Positions 36,805-45,703 of a stretch of 64,000 nucleotides of DNA are shown here, piece after piece (positions within the stretch are counted from its first letter, which is position 1; every line of letters starts with the position of its first letter). Source of the stretch: Flavobacteriaceae bacterium (GTDB lineage Bacteria; Bacteroidota; Bacteroidia; Flavobacteriales; Flavobacteriaceae); assembly GCA_028284005.1 (NCBI GenBank), contig JANQSO010000001.1, forward strand, positions 124,001 through 188,000, read 5' to 3'. The position numbers and the translations under genes are program-made. The notes below the pieces were generated by a model, which made no database searches, had not been told where the DNA came from, and saw only the letters and a program-made list of their open reading frames with translations.

Positions 36805-36965
36805 GAAGTTGGTTTTCCATATCTTTAATCATTTTTTGATAGGGAGATGTTGTTTCTACAAAAAGATGATTAGTTACGTTGCTCATTAATCCTATTGAAA
36901 TTCATTTTTAAAACTAAATCACCGAAAACATATTTTTGTTAAAAAGAACATTAAAACTTGATTTA

Positions 36966-37039
36966 TATATAAACAAAAGCTAAGTTTTATATCTTTGGGT
37001 TTCCTTACATTTTAATACAATTCTTAAAAATGTGAGTTT
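36966..37039 (+). repeat. 75-bp dispersed repeat, copy B
   Basis: The same element as 33318-33392 (about 87% identical, one gap), in direct orientation. This copy has a good -7-like TATCTTTG (36990-36997) where copy A has TATTTTTC, and it lies about 70 bp upstream of the radC ATG. Confidence 0.8.
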
Positions 37040-37045
37040 TGAACT

Positions 37046-37081
37046 CCCGCCACGGGACCTTGAAAATATTTTCAAGACCCG
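37046..37081 (+). promoter_or_regulatory. Nested, mutually exclusive hairpins upstream of radC
   Basis: CGGG at 37053-37056 can pair either with CCCG at 37046-37049 or with CCCG at 37078-37081. The second pairing encloses a perfect 18-bp palindrome (37059-37076, arms CTTGAAAAT/ATTTTCAAG). This could be an RNA switch or a protein operator; function is unproven. Confidence 0.4.
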
Positions 37082-37110
37082 ATCATATTTACTTTATAAA
37101 TTTTGATAAG

Positions 37111-37809
37111 ATGCAAAAAATGACACCCTCATTTCCTATCAGGAAATGGAATGAAGATGATCGTCCACGGGAGAAATTACTTCTAAAAGGCCGTATAGCT
37201 CTTAGTAATGCAGAATTAATTGCGATATTGATAAGTTCCGGAAATAACAATGAAAGCGCTGTAGCTTTAAGTCAACGTATTTTAGCCTCAACAGCAAATA
37301 ATCTAAACGAATTAGGAAAGCTGGACCCAAAAGATTTTATGCAATTCAAAGGAATAGGTGAAGCAAAAGCAGTTGCAATTGCTGCGGCTTTAGAGTTGGG
37401 AAGGAGGCGTAGGGAAGGAGACACTCTTCAAAAAAAGAAGATTGCATCCAGTAGTTCGGTCTTTGAAATAATGCACCCTATTCTGGGGGAGCTTCCTCAT
37501 GAAGAATTTTGGATTATTTATCTTAATAATTCAAATCAAATCTTGCAAATAACACAATTGAGTAAGGGAGGAATCACAGGAACTTTGGTAGATGTTAGGT
37601 TAGCTTTTAAAAATGCATTACAACTAAGAGCTGTTGCTGTAATTTTAGTACACAATCACCCTTCCGGTACTTTAAAACCTAGCTTAGCAGATAAGGAACT
37701 CACTAAAAAGTTAAAAAAAGCAGGTGAAAACCTGGATATAAAAGTACTTGACCATGTGATAGTAACCGAGAAAGCATATTATAGCTTTGCAGATGAAAAC
37801 CTTCTCTAG
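37111..37809 (+). CDS. radC: RadC family JAB/MPN-domain protein
   Basis: A 232-aa protein of the RadC (DUF2466) family. An N-terminal helix-hairpin-helix-like region (FKGIGEAKAVAIAAALELGRR, about 79-99) precedes a JAB metalloprotease-like domain with metal ligands in HNHPSG (H181, H183) and D194. Although named for DNA repair, its biochemical role is unresolved. ATG 37111 is chosen; ATG 37120 is possible, and the frame upstream of 37111 crosses the leader hairpins and the repeat. A decayed copy of the last 44 codons lies at 39367-39500, so the gene's position has been rearranged. Confidence 0.92.
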   Translation: MQKMTPSFPIRKWNEDDRPREKLLLKGRIALSNAELIAILISSGNNNESAVALSQRILASTANNLNELGKLDPKDFMQFKGIGEAKAVAIAAALELGRRRREGDTLQKKKIASSSSVFEIMHPILGELPHEEFWIIYLNNSNQILQITQLSKGGITGTLVDVRLAFKNALQLRAVAVILVHNHPSGTLKPSLADKELTKKLKKAGENLDIKVLDHVIVTEKAYYSFADENLL

Positions 37810-37864
37810 AAACCTAGCTTTTTTAATTTATATAAAATAGCAATAGCCTAATATATATAATAGA

Positions 37865-39283
37865 CTATTTATGTAGCTGTGCGGTATATTTTGGGTGCAT
37901 TAAATTCTCAATACTCAAAATTCTATCTAGTTCTTCTTCAGAAAGGAGTCCTTTTTCCAATACCAGCTCACGAATATTTTTTCCGGTTGCTACAGCTTCT
38001 TTTCCTAATTCATCTCCCATGTGATGCCCTATATAGGGGTTTAGGAACGTTATTATACCTACAGAATTAAAAACCATTTGTTTGGTATGCTCTTCATTTG
38101 CAGTAATACCATCAATACATTTTTCAACAAGGGTAGTACAAGCATTGGAAAGAAGTTCGACAGATTCGAACATACATTGCGCAATAACAGGTTCCATTAC
38201 ATTCAATTGTAGTTGTCCTGCCTCCGCAGCAAAAGAAATAGTTACATCATTACCTATAATTTTATAACATATCTGGTTTACCACTTCCGGGATTACAGGA
38301 TTTACCTTAGCCGGCATAATGGAAGAACCAGCCTGCATTTCAGGTAGATTGATCTCATTCAATCCACACCGAGGGCCGGAAGATAATAGTCTAAGGTCGT
38401 TGCATATTTTTGAAAGTTTTACGGAAGTTCTTTTTAAAGCACCGGAAATCATAACATAGGCACCGCAATCTGAAGTAGCTTCAATTAAATTTTCTGCTTT
38501 TACAAAACTGGCTTTAGTATACTGCTGAAGGTAGCCTATCGATAGTTCTGTAAATCCTTCGGGAGCATTTACTCCGGTACCAATTGCCGTAGCACCCAAA
38601 TTCACTTCCAAAATTAGATCCCGGCATCGTTTTAAATTCTTGGTTTCTTCTTTTAAATTGGTGGACCAGGCTCCAAATTCATCTCCCAATGACATTGGTA
38701 CGGCATCCTGTAATTGCGTTCTCCCCATTTTAAGTATATTTTTAAATTCAGCAGCCTTTTTGTCCAGGCTGGTGGTAAGAACATTGATCTTTTCCAGTAA
38801 GAGATTGATATAATAAAAGACAGCTACTCTAAATGCAGTTGGGTAGGCATCATTAGTAGACTGGGATTTATTGACATGGTCATTGGGATGTAAAATGTCA
38901 TAACTTCCTTTTTCATGTCCATTCAATATAAGACCAACATTGGCAATTACTTCGTTTGCATTCATATTAACAGAAGTTCCGGCTCCTCCCTGAAATACAT
39001 CAGAAGGGAAGTATTGAGTATACTCATCCAGGTTTTCCAAAATTTCGTTGCAAGCCTGTATTACCATATCTGCTTTGGCCGAAGGAATTGTTCCTATTTC
39101 CTTATTTGCTGCTGCACACGCTTTTTTAGTAAGTATGATCCCTTTTACAAAAATGGGGTAATCACTAATTTTGGAATTTGAAATCTGAAAGTTTTGAAGG
39201 GCTCTTTGCGTGTGAATCCCGTAATATAAATTGTCATGGATCTCTACATCTCCTAACAGGTCGGTTTCTTTTCTGGTTTTCAT
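37865..39283 (-). CDS. aspA: Aspartate ammonia-lyase
   Basis: Deaminates L-aspartate to fumarate and ammonia. The 472-aa length and the fumarase/aspartase signature [11 protein letters not shown] (residues 319-329) are diagnostic of the superfamily. The N-terminus [30 protein letters not shown] matches aspartases better than class II fumarases. It sits convergently between the intact radC and the radC remnant, so it appears to be a later arrival at this place. No promoter could be defined in the 80 bp in front of it. Confidence 0.92.
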   Translation of the reverse strand: MKTRKETDLLGDVEIHDNLYYGIHTQRALQNFQISNSKISDYPIFVKGIILTKKACAAANKEIGTIPSAKADMVIQACNEILENLDEYTQYFPSDVFQGGAGTSVNMNANEVIANVGLILNGHEKGSYDILHPNDHVNKSQSTNDAYPTAFRVAVFYYINLLLEKINVLTTSLDKKAAEFKNILKMGRTQLQDAVPMSLGDEFGAWSTNLKEETKNLKRCRDLILEVNLGATAIGTGVNAPEGFTELSIGYLQQYTKASFVKAENLIEATSDCGAYVMISGALKRTSVKLSKICNDLRLLSSGPRCGLNEINLPEMQAGSSIMPAKVNPVIPEVVNQICYKIIGNDVTISFAAEAGQLQLNVMEPVIAQCMFESVELLSNACTTLVEKCIDGITANEEHTKQMVFNSVGIITFLNPYIGHHMGDELGKEAVATGKNIRELVLEKGLLSEEELDRILSIENLMHPKYTAQLHK

Positions 39284-39366
39284 ATTTGTATGGTTTCATT
39301 ATGGAAAAACAGCTCGCTAATAAGATTTTTACTTGTAGTTTTTCCGATAATTAAAGATACAAACTA

Positions 39367-39500
39367 AAAGCAGGTTTAATAGCTAAGAAATTCACTAAAA
39401 GTTAGAAGCTATAGTTGAAGATGCAGATATAACGGTCTTCATCCATCTCATAATTGCCGAAAATGCGTACTTTAGCTTTGCAGATGAAAACCTTCTTTGA
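39367..39500 (+). pseudogene. radC: Remnant of a second radC 3' end
   Basis: Codons from 39367 align with the last 44 codons of the intact radC. A one-base deletion near 39400 breaks the frame; after correction it reads KLEAIVEDADITVF, ending in AYFSFADENLL and TGA at 39498-39500. A block of 24 bp at 39473-39496 is identical to 37782-37805 in the intact gene, but the rest differs at many sites, so the two copies are not a recent duplication. The remnant stops 6 bp before the next gene. Confidence 0.85.
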
Positions 39501-39506
39501 CGATCT

Positions 39507-40799
39507 ATGCTATTAGTTTACACGCAAAAGATAACACCTAGAATAACCTATATTTTCAAGCATATTTGTACCCGTATTTTAGGGCTGGATGTTAAGTTTA
39601 CTTCTGTAATTGAAGAATTGATCTCTTACGATGGGCCAAAACTATCCTATGGAAAACAGCCTCTGGGCAATGAGTTGTTTATTCAAAGTTATGGACTATT
39701 AACCCAACAGGGTTTTGAAAGTGAAAATATTGTTGTTAAGGATTGGGAGGATACCAAGTGTTTTTTTTCAGTGAGTGATAAAAGCGTTTTACCATTTGAT
39801 ATTTTTTCTGCAGGGTTCTATTTATTGAGCCGTTATGAAGAGTACCTTCCTCATGTTAAAGATGCTATAGGGCGATATCCGGCCACTGAGAGCTTAGGCT
39901 TCAAAAATGGTTTTTTGCAACAACCGGTCATAGATATTTGGGCCTATAAATTGAAAGATGCTATTATTGAAAGTTTTCCGGAAGCACATTTTCATTCAAA
40001 AACTATGTTTGTGCATACGCTGGTGGAAGCAAAGCAACCCTTTGCATATAAACAGCGCGGGTTTTTGAGGTTATTAGTAGGGTATTTTCGTGATCTGCTG
40101 AAATTCAGAATTAAAAGGATCATTGAGCGAACAGCTGTTCTTTTTAAAACAAAAGAGGACCCGTTCAATACTTTCGGGTGGATCATCTCGACAACCAAAA
40201 AGAGTAGTAACAAGCTATCTGTTTTTTTTATGCTGGGTGATGCGTTGCACTTTGAAGAAAGTATAAATACAAATAGATACAAATTTAAGATGCTCTTAAA
40301 ATATGTTGCCGATTATAAAGATATAGGCCTTATTTTTTCTTTTGCCTCTTTAACCAATTATGAGCAGCAAAAGAAAGAGAAAAGGCAAATGGAAGAAATA
40401 ACGAATAGGACATTGGAGAAGTCATTTAATGCCCAATATCTTATAAATTTACCTGAAACATACCGTAATTTGGTTGAATTGGAAATTGCTAAAGATTTTA
40501 CCATGGTCTATGAAGATACTCCCGGATTTAGAGCAGGTACCTGTACGCCATTTTTGTTCTATGATCTGGATTACGAGATAAAGACACCTTTGATCGTTCA
40601 TCCTGTCTTAGCTACTACGGCAGCTTTTAAAGATAAATATGCTTCAGATATCAAAAAGACCATAGATATTTTATGGAATTCGGTAAAAAAAGTGAACGGT
40701 CACTTTTCTATGGTCTTTACCAATAGAGATTTTACTGCTAAACCTACTAATGAAGTATGGCGGACCTTGTTTTCAGAAAAATTACATTCCTATGAATAA
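39507..40799 (+). CDS. Polysaccharide deacetylase-like protein with N-terminal DUF7033-type domain
   Basis: A 430-aa protein of the type usually annotated as a polysaccharide deacetylase family protein in Flavobacteriaceae. The N-terminal part (MLLVYTQKITPRITYIFKHIC... to DIFSAGFYLLSRYEEYLPHVKDA) is the typical DUF7033-like domain. The C-terminal half has the NodB-like barrel remnants (YEDTPGFRAGTCTPFLFYDL), where the RAGT and FYDL segments are family features. An obvious HxxxH metal pair is not evident, so activity is uncertain. It follows the radC remnant by 6 bp and overlaps yjjG by 8 bp. Confidence 0.75.
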   Translation: MLLVYTQKITPRITYIFKHICTRILGLDVKFTSVIEELISYDGPKLSYGKQPLGNELFIQSYGLLTQQGFESENIVVKDWEDTKCFFSVSDKSVLPFDIFSAGFYLLSRYEEYLPHVKDAIGRYPATESLGFKNGFLQQPVIDIWAYKLKDAIIESFPEAHFHSKTMFVHTLVEAKQPFAYKQRGFLRLLVGYFRDLLKFRIKRIIERTAVLFKTKEDPFNTFGWIISTTKKSSNKLSVFFMLGDALHFEESINTNRYKFKMLLKYVADYKDIGLIFSFASLTNYEQQKKEKRQMEEITNRTLEKSFNAQYLINLPETYRNLVELEIAKDFTMVYEDTPGFRAGTCTPFLFYDLDYEIKTPLIVHPVLATTAAFKDKYASDIKKTIDILWNSVKKVNGHFSMVFTNRDFTAKPTNEVWRTLFSEKLHSYE

Positions 40800-41481
40800 A
40801 TCGGAAATAACAGATGTTTTCTTTGACCTGGATCATACTCTTTGGGATTTTGACCGTAATTCCAAACTGGCCTTTCAGCGCGTTTTTGTAAAGCATAAGA
40901 TAAATATGGACGTAGCAACTTTCATAAAAGTGTATGAGCCTGTTAATTTTGATTACTGGAAATTGTTTCGGGAAGAACGTGTCACTAAACAAGAATTACG
41001 CAGGGGAAGACTCATGGACACTTTTAAGGCATTTAAAATAAAGTTACCCTTAACCATTATTGATACTTTGGCAGAAGCTTATATAGAAGAACTTCCTTTG
41101 GACAACCATCTTTTTGATGGTACCAAAGAGATTTTGGATTATTTATCTGAAAAATATATACTTCATATTATTACTAACGGATTTCAGGAAGTACAGCATT
41201 TAAAATTGGATAATAGTGGAATTTCCGCATATTTTGAAACGGTGACAACTTCAGAAGAAGTTGGATTAAAAAAACCTAATCCTGTTATATTCAAAAAAGC
41301 ATTGGAAAAAGCAGTTACCCAACCTCAAAGAAGCATTATGATAGGGGATACTTTTGAAGCCGATATTTTAGGGGCCGAAGCTGTTGGAATGCAAACCCTT
41401 TTTTACAATTATAGAAATGATAATGTCCCTTCAAATTATAAGTTTGTAAACAAGCTGCCGGAAATTAAAAAATATTTGTAA
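40792..41481 (+). CDS. yjjG: YjjG-type HAD hydrolase (noncanonical pyrimidine nucleotidase)
   Basis: A 229-aa HAD phosphatase. Motif I DVFFDLDHTLWDF contains the nucleophilic Asp; motif II is ITNGF; motif III Lys is in GLKKPNP; motif IV is MIGDTFEADILGA. The combination fits the YjjG family, which dephosphorylates noncanonical pyrimidine nucleotides. The start at 40792 overlaps the deacetylase-like gene by 8 bp. The open frame begins earlier, at 40750, but that start lies well inside the upstream gene. Confidence 0.92.
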   Translation: MNKSEITDVFFDLDHTLWDFDRNSKLAFQRVFVKHKINMDVATFIKVYEPVNFDYWKLFREERVTKQELRRGRLMDTFKAFKIKLPLTIIDTLAEAYIEELPLDNHLFDGTKEILDYLSEKYILHIITNGFQEVQHLKLDNSGISAYFETVTTSEEVGLKKPNPVIFKKALEKAVTQPQRSIMIGDTFEADILGAEAVGMQTLFYNYRNDNVPSNYKFVNKLPEIKKYL

Positions 41482-41534
41482 TCATAATATTTCCGTAACT
41501 AATAGCGTTAGTTAAACTATAATCCCCCACAATC

Positions 41535-42083
41535 ATGAAAAAGAACCTAGCAGTACCTTTTATAGTGGTTTTTGTAAGTTTGTTGTTGATGGCTTGCGTC
41601 AAGGATACGGATTTTGACCAGGCAGACGAAATTGCGCTTACACCGGTTGTAGAACTTGATCTTATCTACTTCAATGTAGAGGCAAATGATTTTTTTGATA
41701 CAGTTACTTCTACAGCAACTTTAAGACTTACAGATACTACTGAGATCAGATTTCTGGATGATGAACAAATCCAGGAAAGCTTAAAAAAGGCCGAATTCTT
41801 ATTTAGATTTACAAACAGTATCTCCAGAGATTTTGCGGTGGATTTTCAATTTTTAAGTGAACAGAATGACACTACTTATACAACTCAAACATCTGTTCCT
41901 GCAGGGACCATACAAGATCCGGCAACCCCTCCGGATTTCATTGAAGTAGTTGAAGGAGACGATATTTTACGACTTACACAAGCATCAAAAGTAGTTGTGT
42001 CTGTTACTATTCCCTCTGCAGATGCAAGCTTGGAAGGAGCTCTGAACTTACAATCTAAAACCACATACTACCTGGAATTTTAA
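41535..42083 (+). CDS. Putative lipoprotein of unknown function
   Basis: A 182-aa protein with a lipobox (LLLMAC, C21) and a mature part of acidic, beta-rich sequence (TPVVELDLIYFNVEANDFFD onward). No domain is recognised. It is the first gene of a three-gene run, 4 bp before the DUF5723 gene, so it probably takes part in an outer-membrane assembly with it. Confidence 0.75.
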   Translation: MKKNLAVPFIVVFVSLLLMACVKDTDFDQADEIALTPVVELDLIYFNVEANDFFDTVTSTATLRLTDTTEIRFLDDEQIQESLKKAEFLFRFTNSISRDFAVDFQFLSEQNDTTYTTQTSVPAGTIQDPATPPDFIEVVEGDDILRLTQASKVVVSVTIPSADASLEGALNLQSKTTYYLEF

Positions 42084-42087
42084 TACA

Positions 42088-43503
42088 ATGCGAAACCTAC
42101 TAACATGTATTATTACCCTATGGGTAACCACAACTATTGCACAAAATAAGCAACTGGTATATGGCGTGGAAGAAATTCCACAATCATTATTGTTGAACCC
42201 GGGAAGCAAAGTTCCGCAAAAAATGCATTTTGGGATTCCGTTTTTGTCGCAATTTCATTTAAATGCCGGTTCCTCGGGTGTTTCTGTTTATGATATTTTT
42301 GGCAATTCAAATGTAGATATCAATACACGTATTCGAAATAAGATCTTTGAAATGAAGAATACGGATTTCTTTACCGCTACACAACAATTGGATTTGATCA
42401 ACTTTGGGTGGAGAGCAGAAAATGAGATCTATTTTTCAGGAGGTATCTACCAGGAATTTGATTTCATTTTGTACTTCCCAAGAGACCTGGCAATTTTGGC
42501 ATGGGAAGGAAACCGTGATTATCTGGATTATGAATTTGATCTGGGAGAAGTAAGTACAACAGGAGATTTTATGACGGTCTATCATTTTGGTGCAAATAAA
42601 CAGATCAAGGACAATCTCACTGTGGGTGTACGCGCAAAGTTGTATTCCAGTATGTTTAGCTACCGAAGCACTAACAATAGAGGGACTTTTGTAACACGGC
42701 TAGGAGATGGAAGTACAAATATCTATGAGCACATAGTGCAAAACGCAAATGTAACACTAGAAACATCAGGCTATGCTTCACTGCGAGAATTGGATGGCGC
42801 TTCACAAGTAACAAGTAAAATTTTGGGAAGAGCGTTTTTTGGAGGAAATATTGGAATTGGCGTAGATATTGGAGCAACTTACGACATCAATGATAATTGG
42901 ACAGCAAGTGCCAGTGTACTTGATGTTGGAGCCGTTTTTCATTCCAAAGATGTGGAAACCTACAGGGCTACCGGGACGTATACCCTTAATGGTATAGAAC
43001 TTATTTTCCCCCCGTTAAGTGACGGCGAATCAACATTTCCTTATTATGAAGACCTGGAAGATGAAATTGAGCGTGAGATACCAATAGATACCTTAAACAA
43101 TTCTTATACACAATTGCGCCCTGTAAAGGTAAATTCCGGTATTACATATAAGTTTGGGAGAGTAGTGGGTAAGGGAGAAGAGTGTGACTGTAGAAATATG
43201 GGAGGAGGTATTGACAGGAACCAGTCAGTAGGTTTTCAGCTCTACAGTATTTTTAGGCCAAAAGCACCACAAATGGCCGGAACTCTTTTTTATTACAGAA
43301 GATTCACAGATTATTTGTCGGCAAAAGCAACATATACAGCAGATTCCTACTCCTTTTCCAATGTAGGTTTAGGTGTTGCGGCCGATATAGGAAAACTCAA
43401 CTTTTATATTGCCGCAGATAATCTACTGCGGTATGGAAATCTGGCAAAAGCAAAAAGCGTATCTTTACAGCTAGGTTTTAATATAAAATTTGACGAAGAG
43501 TGA
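42088..43503 (+). CDS. DUF5723-type outer-membrane protein
   Basis: A 471-aa exported protein: signal peptide MRNLLTCIITLWVTTTIAQ, then VEEIPQSLLLNPGSKVPQKMHFG, the motif that opens DUF5723 and PorP-like proteins. The remainder is rich in alternating aromatic and polar residues and ends ...KSVSLQLGFNIKFDEE, consistent with a beta barrel. Function unknown. It overlaps the next gene by 4 bp (GTGA) and follows the lipoprotein gene by 4 bp. Confidence 0.75.
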   Translation: MRNLLTCIITLWVTTTIAQNKQLVYGVEEIPQSLLLNPGSKVPQKMHFGIPFLSQFHLNAGSSGVSVYDIFGNSNVDINTRIRNKIFEMKNTDFFTATQQLDLINFGWRAENEIYFSGGIYQEFDFILYFPRDLAILAWEGNRDYLDYEFDLGEVSTTGDFMTVYHFGANKQIKDNLTVGVRAKLYSSMFSYRSTNNRGTFVTRLGDGSTNIYEHIVQNANVTLETSGYASLRELDGASQVTSKILGRAFFGGNIGIGVDIGATYDINDNWTASASVLDVGAVFHSKDVETYRATGTYTLNGIELIFPPLSDGESTFPYYEDLEDEIEREIPIDTLNNSYTQLRPVKVNSGITYKFGRVVGKGEECDCRNMGGGIDRNQSVGFQLYSIFRPKAPQMAGTLFYYRRFTDYLSAKATYTADSYSFSNVGLGVAADIGKLNFYIAADNLLRYGNLAKAKSVSLQLGFNIKFDEE

Positions 43504-44339
43504 GAAAATTAATTATAGTTTTTCTTTTTTTAAGTTTTTTTACAAGAGGTTTTTCTCAAAAAACTATTAGCGATTATAGCTATGTAGTCGTACCGGAACA
43601 ATTTGAATTTCTTAATCAGAAAGATAAGTATCAACTCAATTCGATTTCCAGGTTCTTATTTAACAAACATGGTTTTCATGCCTTTTTTAGCAATGAAGCG
43701 CCTAATGCAAAACGATGTGACGGCCTGTACGCAGATGTAGAGAGAGGAAAGTCGTTTTTTAAAACAAAGTTTACAATTGTTTTAAAGGATTGTAATGGAG
43801 CTGAGGTTTATCGCAGTCCGGAAGGAGTTAGTAAATACAAAGAGTTTAATAAAGCCTACCAGGATGCTCTTAGAAGAGCTTTCAAAAATATTGAGGCTTT
43901 AAATGTACAGCAAAAAGAGGTCGTACTTTTTGATGCAGAAGCTGTTTCAGAAAAACCTGCGGAAGAGGAACAAATGGTTGAAAAAGAAATGGTAGTTAAA
44001 GAAGCAGCAGCTGTTAGTACGGGTAAAGTTGAAAAAGAAAGTGCTAAAACTTCAGAAAAGGCAATAAAGCCAACACTTCCGGAATCAAAATTTTCTAATT
44101 ATAGTTATAACGGGAAAACGTTCTTATTGAGAAAGACTTCTGAAGGATATTCGTTATATGAAGAGACCACGACTACAGATGCAGGCTTGCTTTTAGTTGG
44201 AAAGATTGAAGTCATGAATTCGTCAAAATTATTTTTTACGGACGCTTCAGAGAATATCTTCAAAGCCTCTTTTGATGCTTCACAAAATCTGATCATTCAG
44301 AAAAAAGACGGGGCAGTAGTATATAAAATAGTACATTAG
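43500..44339 (+). CDS. Exported hypothetical protein with a charged linker
   Basis: A 279-aa protein starting with GTG inside the stop of the DUF5723 gene, and with a signal peptide (RKLIIVFLFLSFFTRGFSQ). An N-terminal globular part (about 22-138) is followed by a Glu/Lys/Ala-rich linker (about 148-195) and a C-terminal beta domain (KFSNYSYNGKTFLLRKTSEG onward). No family recognised. It belongs with the preceding two envelope genes. The GTG start is unusual here but no ATG fits the signal peptide. Its last 4 bp overlap the convergent rarA gene. Confidence 0.72.
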   Translation: MRKLIIVFLFLSFFTRGFSQKTISDYSYVVVPEQFEFLNQKDKYQLNSISRFLFNKHGFHAFFSNEAPNAKRCDGLYADVERGKSFFKTKFTIVLKDCNGAEVYRSPEGVSKYKEFNKAYQDALRRAFKNIEALNVQQKEVVLFDAEAVSEKPAEEEQMVEKEMVVKEAAAVSTGKVEKESAKTSEKAIKPTLPESKFSNYSYNGKTFLLRKTSEGYSLYEETTTTDAGLLLVGKIEVMNSSKLFFTDASENIFKASFDASQNLIIQKKDGAVVYKIVH

Positions 44340-45613
44340 AACTCATACTTATCTTTCCATAGACTACTTAGATACTTTTTTAAAGTGTTTTCTTTTGGGT
44401 TGTTTCCGGGTTTGTAAAAAGAAGTTCCTGTAATTTCTTCTGGAAGGAACTCGTGAGGGACAAAATTGCCTTCATAGTTATGGGCATATTCATAGTCTTT
44501 GCCATAGCCCAACTCTTTCATTAGCTTGGTAGGTGCATTACGGATAGACAAGGGTACAGATAGATCTCCGGTCTGTCGAACCACTTGTTGTGCTTCCTTG
44601 ATGGCGGCATAAGAAGCATTACTCTTTGGAGAGGTAGCAAGGTAAATGGTACACTGGCTTAAAATAATACGTGCTTCCGGATATCCTATTGTATTTACAG
44701 CCTGAAATGTATTATTGGCCAATACCAGGGCAGTAGGGTTGGCATTGCCAATATCTTCGGAAGCCAGAATGACCAATCTTCTTGCTATAAACTTCACGTC
44801 TTCTCCACCTTCTATCATTCTTGCTAACCAATAAACTGCTGCATTTGGGTCGCTTCCGCGAATGGATTTGATAAATGCCGAAATAATATCATAGTGTTGT
44901 TCTCCGGTCTTATCATATAAAACTGTATTTTTTTGTACTTTCTGTTGTACCAGTTCATTGGTAATGGTAACAATATCTTTTTCTTCGGAAAGAACTACCA
45001 ATTCGAGAATATTCAACAATTTTCGGGCATCTCCTCCGGAAAGGCGTATAATAGCTTCCGTTTCTTGAAGCTTTATCTTTTTTTGGCTAAGTATATCATC
45101 TTTTTTTATTGCACGGCTTAAAAGTGCTTCTAAATCATTTTTACTGAAAGCTTTTAAAATATATACCTGACAGCGTGATAATAGTGCCGGAATTACCTCA
45201 AAACTTGGATTTTCGGTAGTAGCGCCAATGAGCGTTATCCATCCTTTTTCTACTGCACCCAATAACGAATCCTGTTGCGACTTACTAAAACGGTGAATTT
45301 CATCAATGAACAGTATTGGGTTCTTTGAGGAAAAAAGTGTGTCGCTCTTTTTAGCTCTTTCGATCACTTCCCGTACCGCGGCTACACCACTGTCAACAGC
45401 ACTCAGGGTATAAAATGGCCTTCCGGATTCGTTGGCAATGATATTGGCTAAGGTAGTTTTACCTGTTCCGGGAGGCCCCCAGAATATCATAGAAGAGATA
45501 AGGCCGGAACTAAGTTGCGAAGTAAGTGCGCCCTCAGGCCCTACCAGGTGTTGCTGGCTTAAATACTCGGCTAAAGTATTTGGGCGAATACGTTCTGCAA
45601 GGGGTGCGCTCAT
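44336..45613 (-). CDS. rarA: Replication-associated recombination protein A, AAA+ ATPase
   Basis: A clamp-loader-like AAA+ ATPase (MgsA/RarA) that acts at stalled replication forks. Walker A GPPGTGKT is at residues 46-53, Walker B is [10 protein letters not shown], and sensor 1 follows in [11 protein letters not shown]. At 425 aa it includes the C-terminal tetramerisation region ([22 protein letters not shown], then [14 protein letters not shown]). It is convergent with the preceding gene, overlapping it by 4 bp, and divergent from the rhomboid gene. Confidence 0.95.
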   Translation of the reverse strand: MSAPLAERIRPNTLAEYLSQQHLVGPEGALTSQLSSGLISSMIFWGPPGTGKTTLANIIANESGRPFYTLSAVDSGVAAVREVIERAKKSDTLFSSKNPILFIDEIHRFSKSQQDSLLGAVEKGWITLIGATTENPSFEVIPALLSRCQVYILKAFSKNDLEALLSRAIKKDDILSQKKIKLQETEAIIRLSGGDARKLLNILELVVLSEEKDIVTITNELVQQKVQKNTVLYDKTGEQHYDIISAFIKSIRGSDPNAAVYWLARMIEGGEDVKFIARRLVILASEDIGNANPTALVLANNTFQAVNTIGYPEARIILSQCTIYLATSPKSNASYAAIKEAQQVVRQTGDLSVPLSIRNAPTKLMKELGYGKDYEYAHNYEGNFVPHEFLPEEITGTSFYKPGNNPKENTLKKYLSSLWKDKYEF

Positions 45614-45703
45614 AAGAGCATAAAATTACAATTTTTATCTATGTAGATTACTGACAAATTATCATACATTTGATTTTGGATGTATTTTTGAGTACTGCTA
45701 ATT

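Larger units (their letters stand above)
36755..37110. other. Intergenic region between LOG and radC
   Basis: This gap holds the LOG terminator, a 28-codon coding-like frame on the minus strand (36803-36886, see findings), repeat copy B (36966-37039) with a -7-like TATCTTTG (36990-36997), and nested hairpins just before radC (37046-37081). Confidence 0.6.

Noticed and set aside
37031..37051. T-arm-like pattern of a tRNA on the minus strand (GGGAG, TTCAAAA, CTCAC)
   Set aside because: One stem mismatch and no acceptor, D-arm or anticodon arm on either side; part of the repeat copy B.
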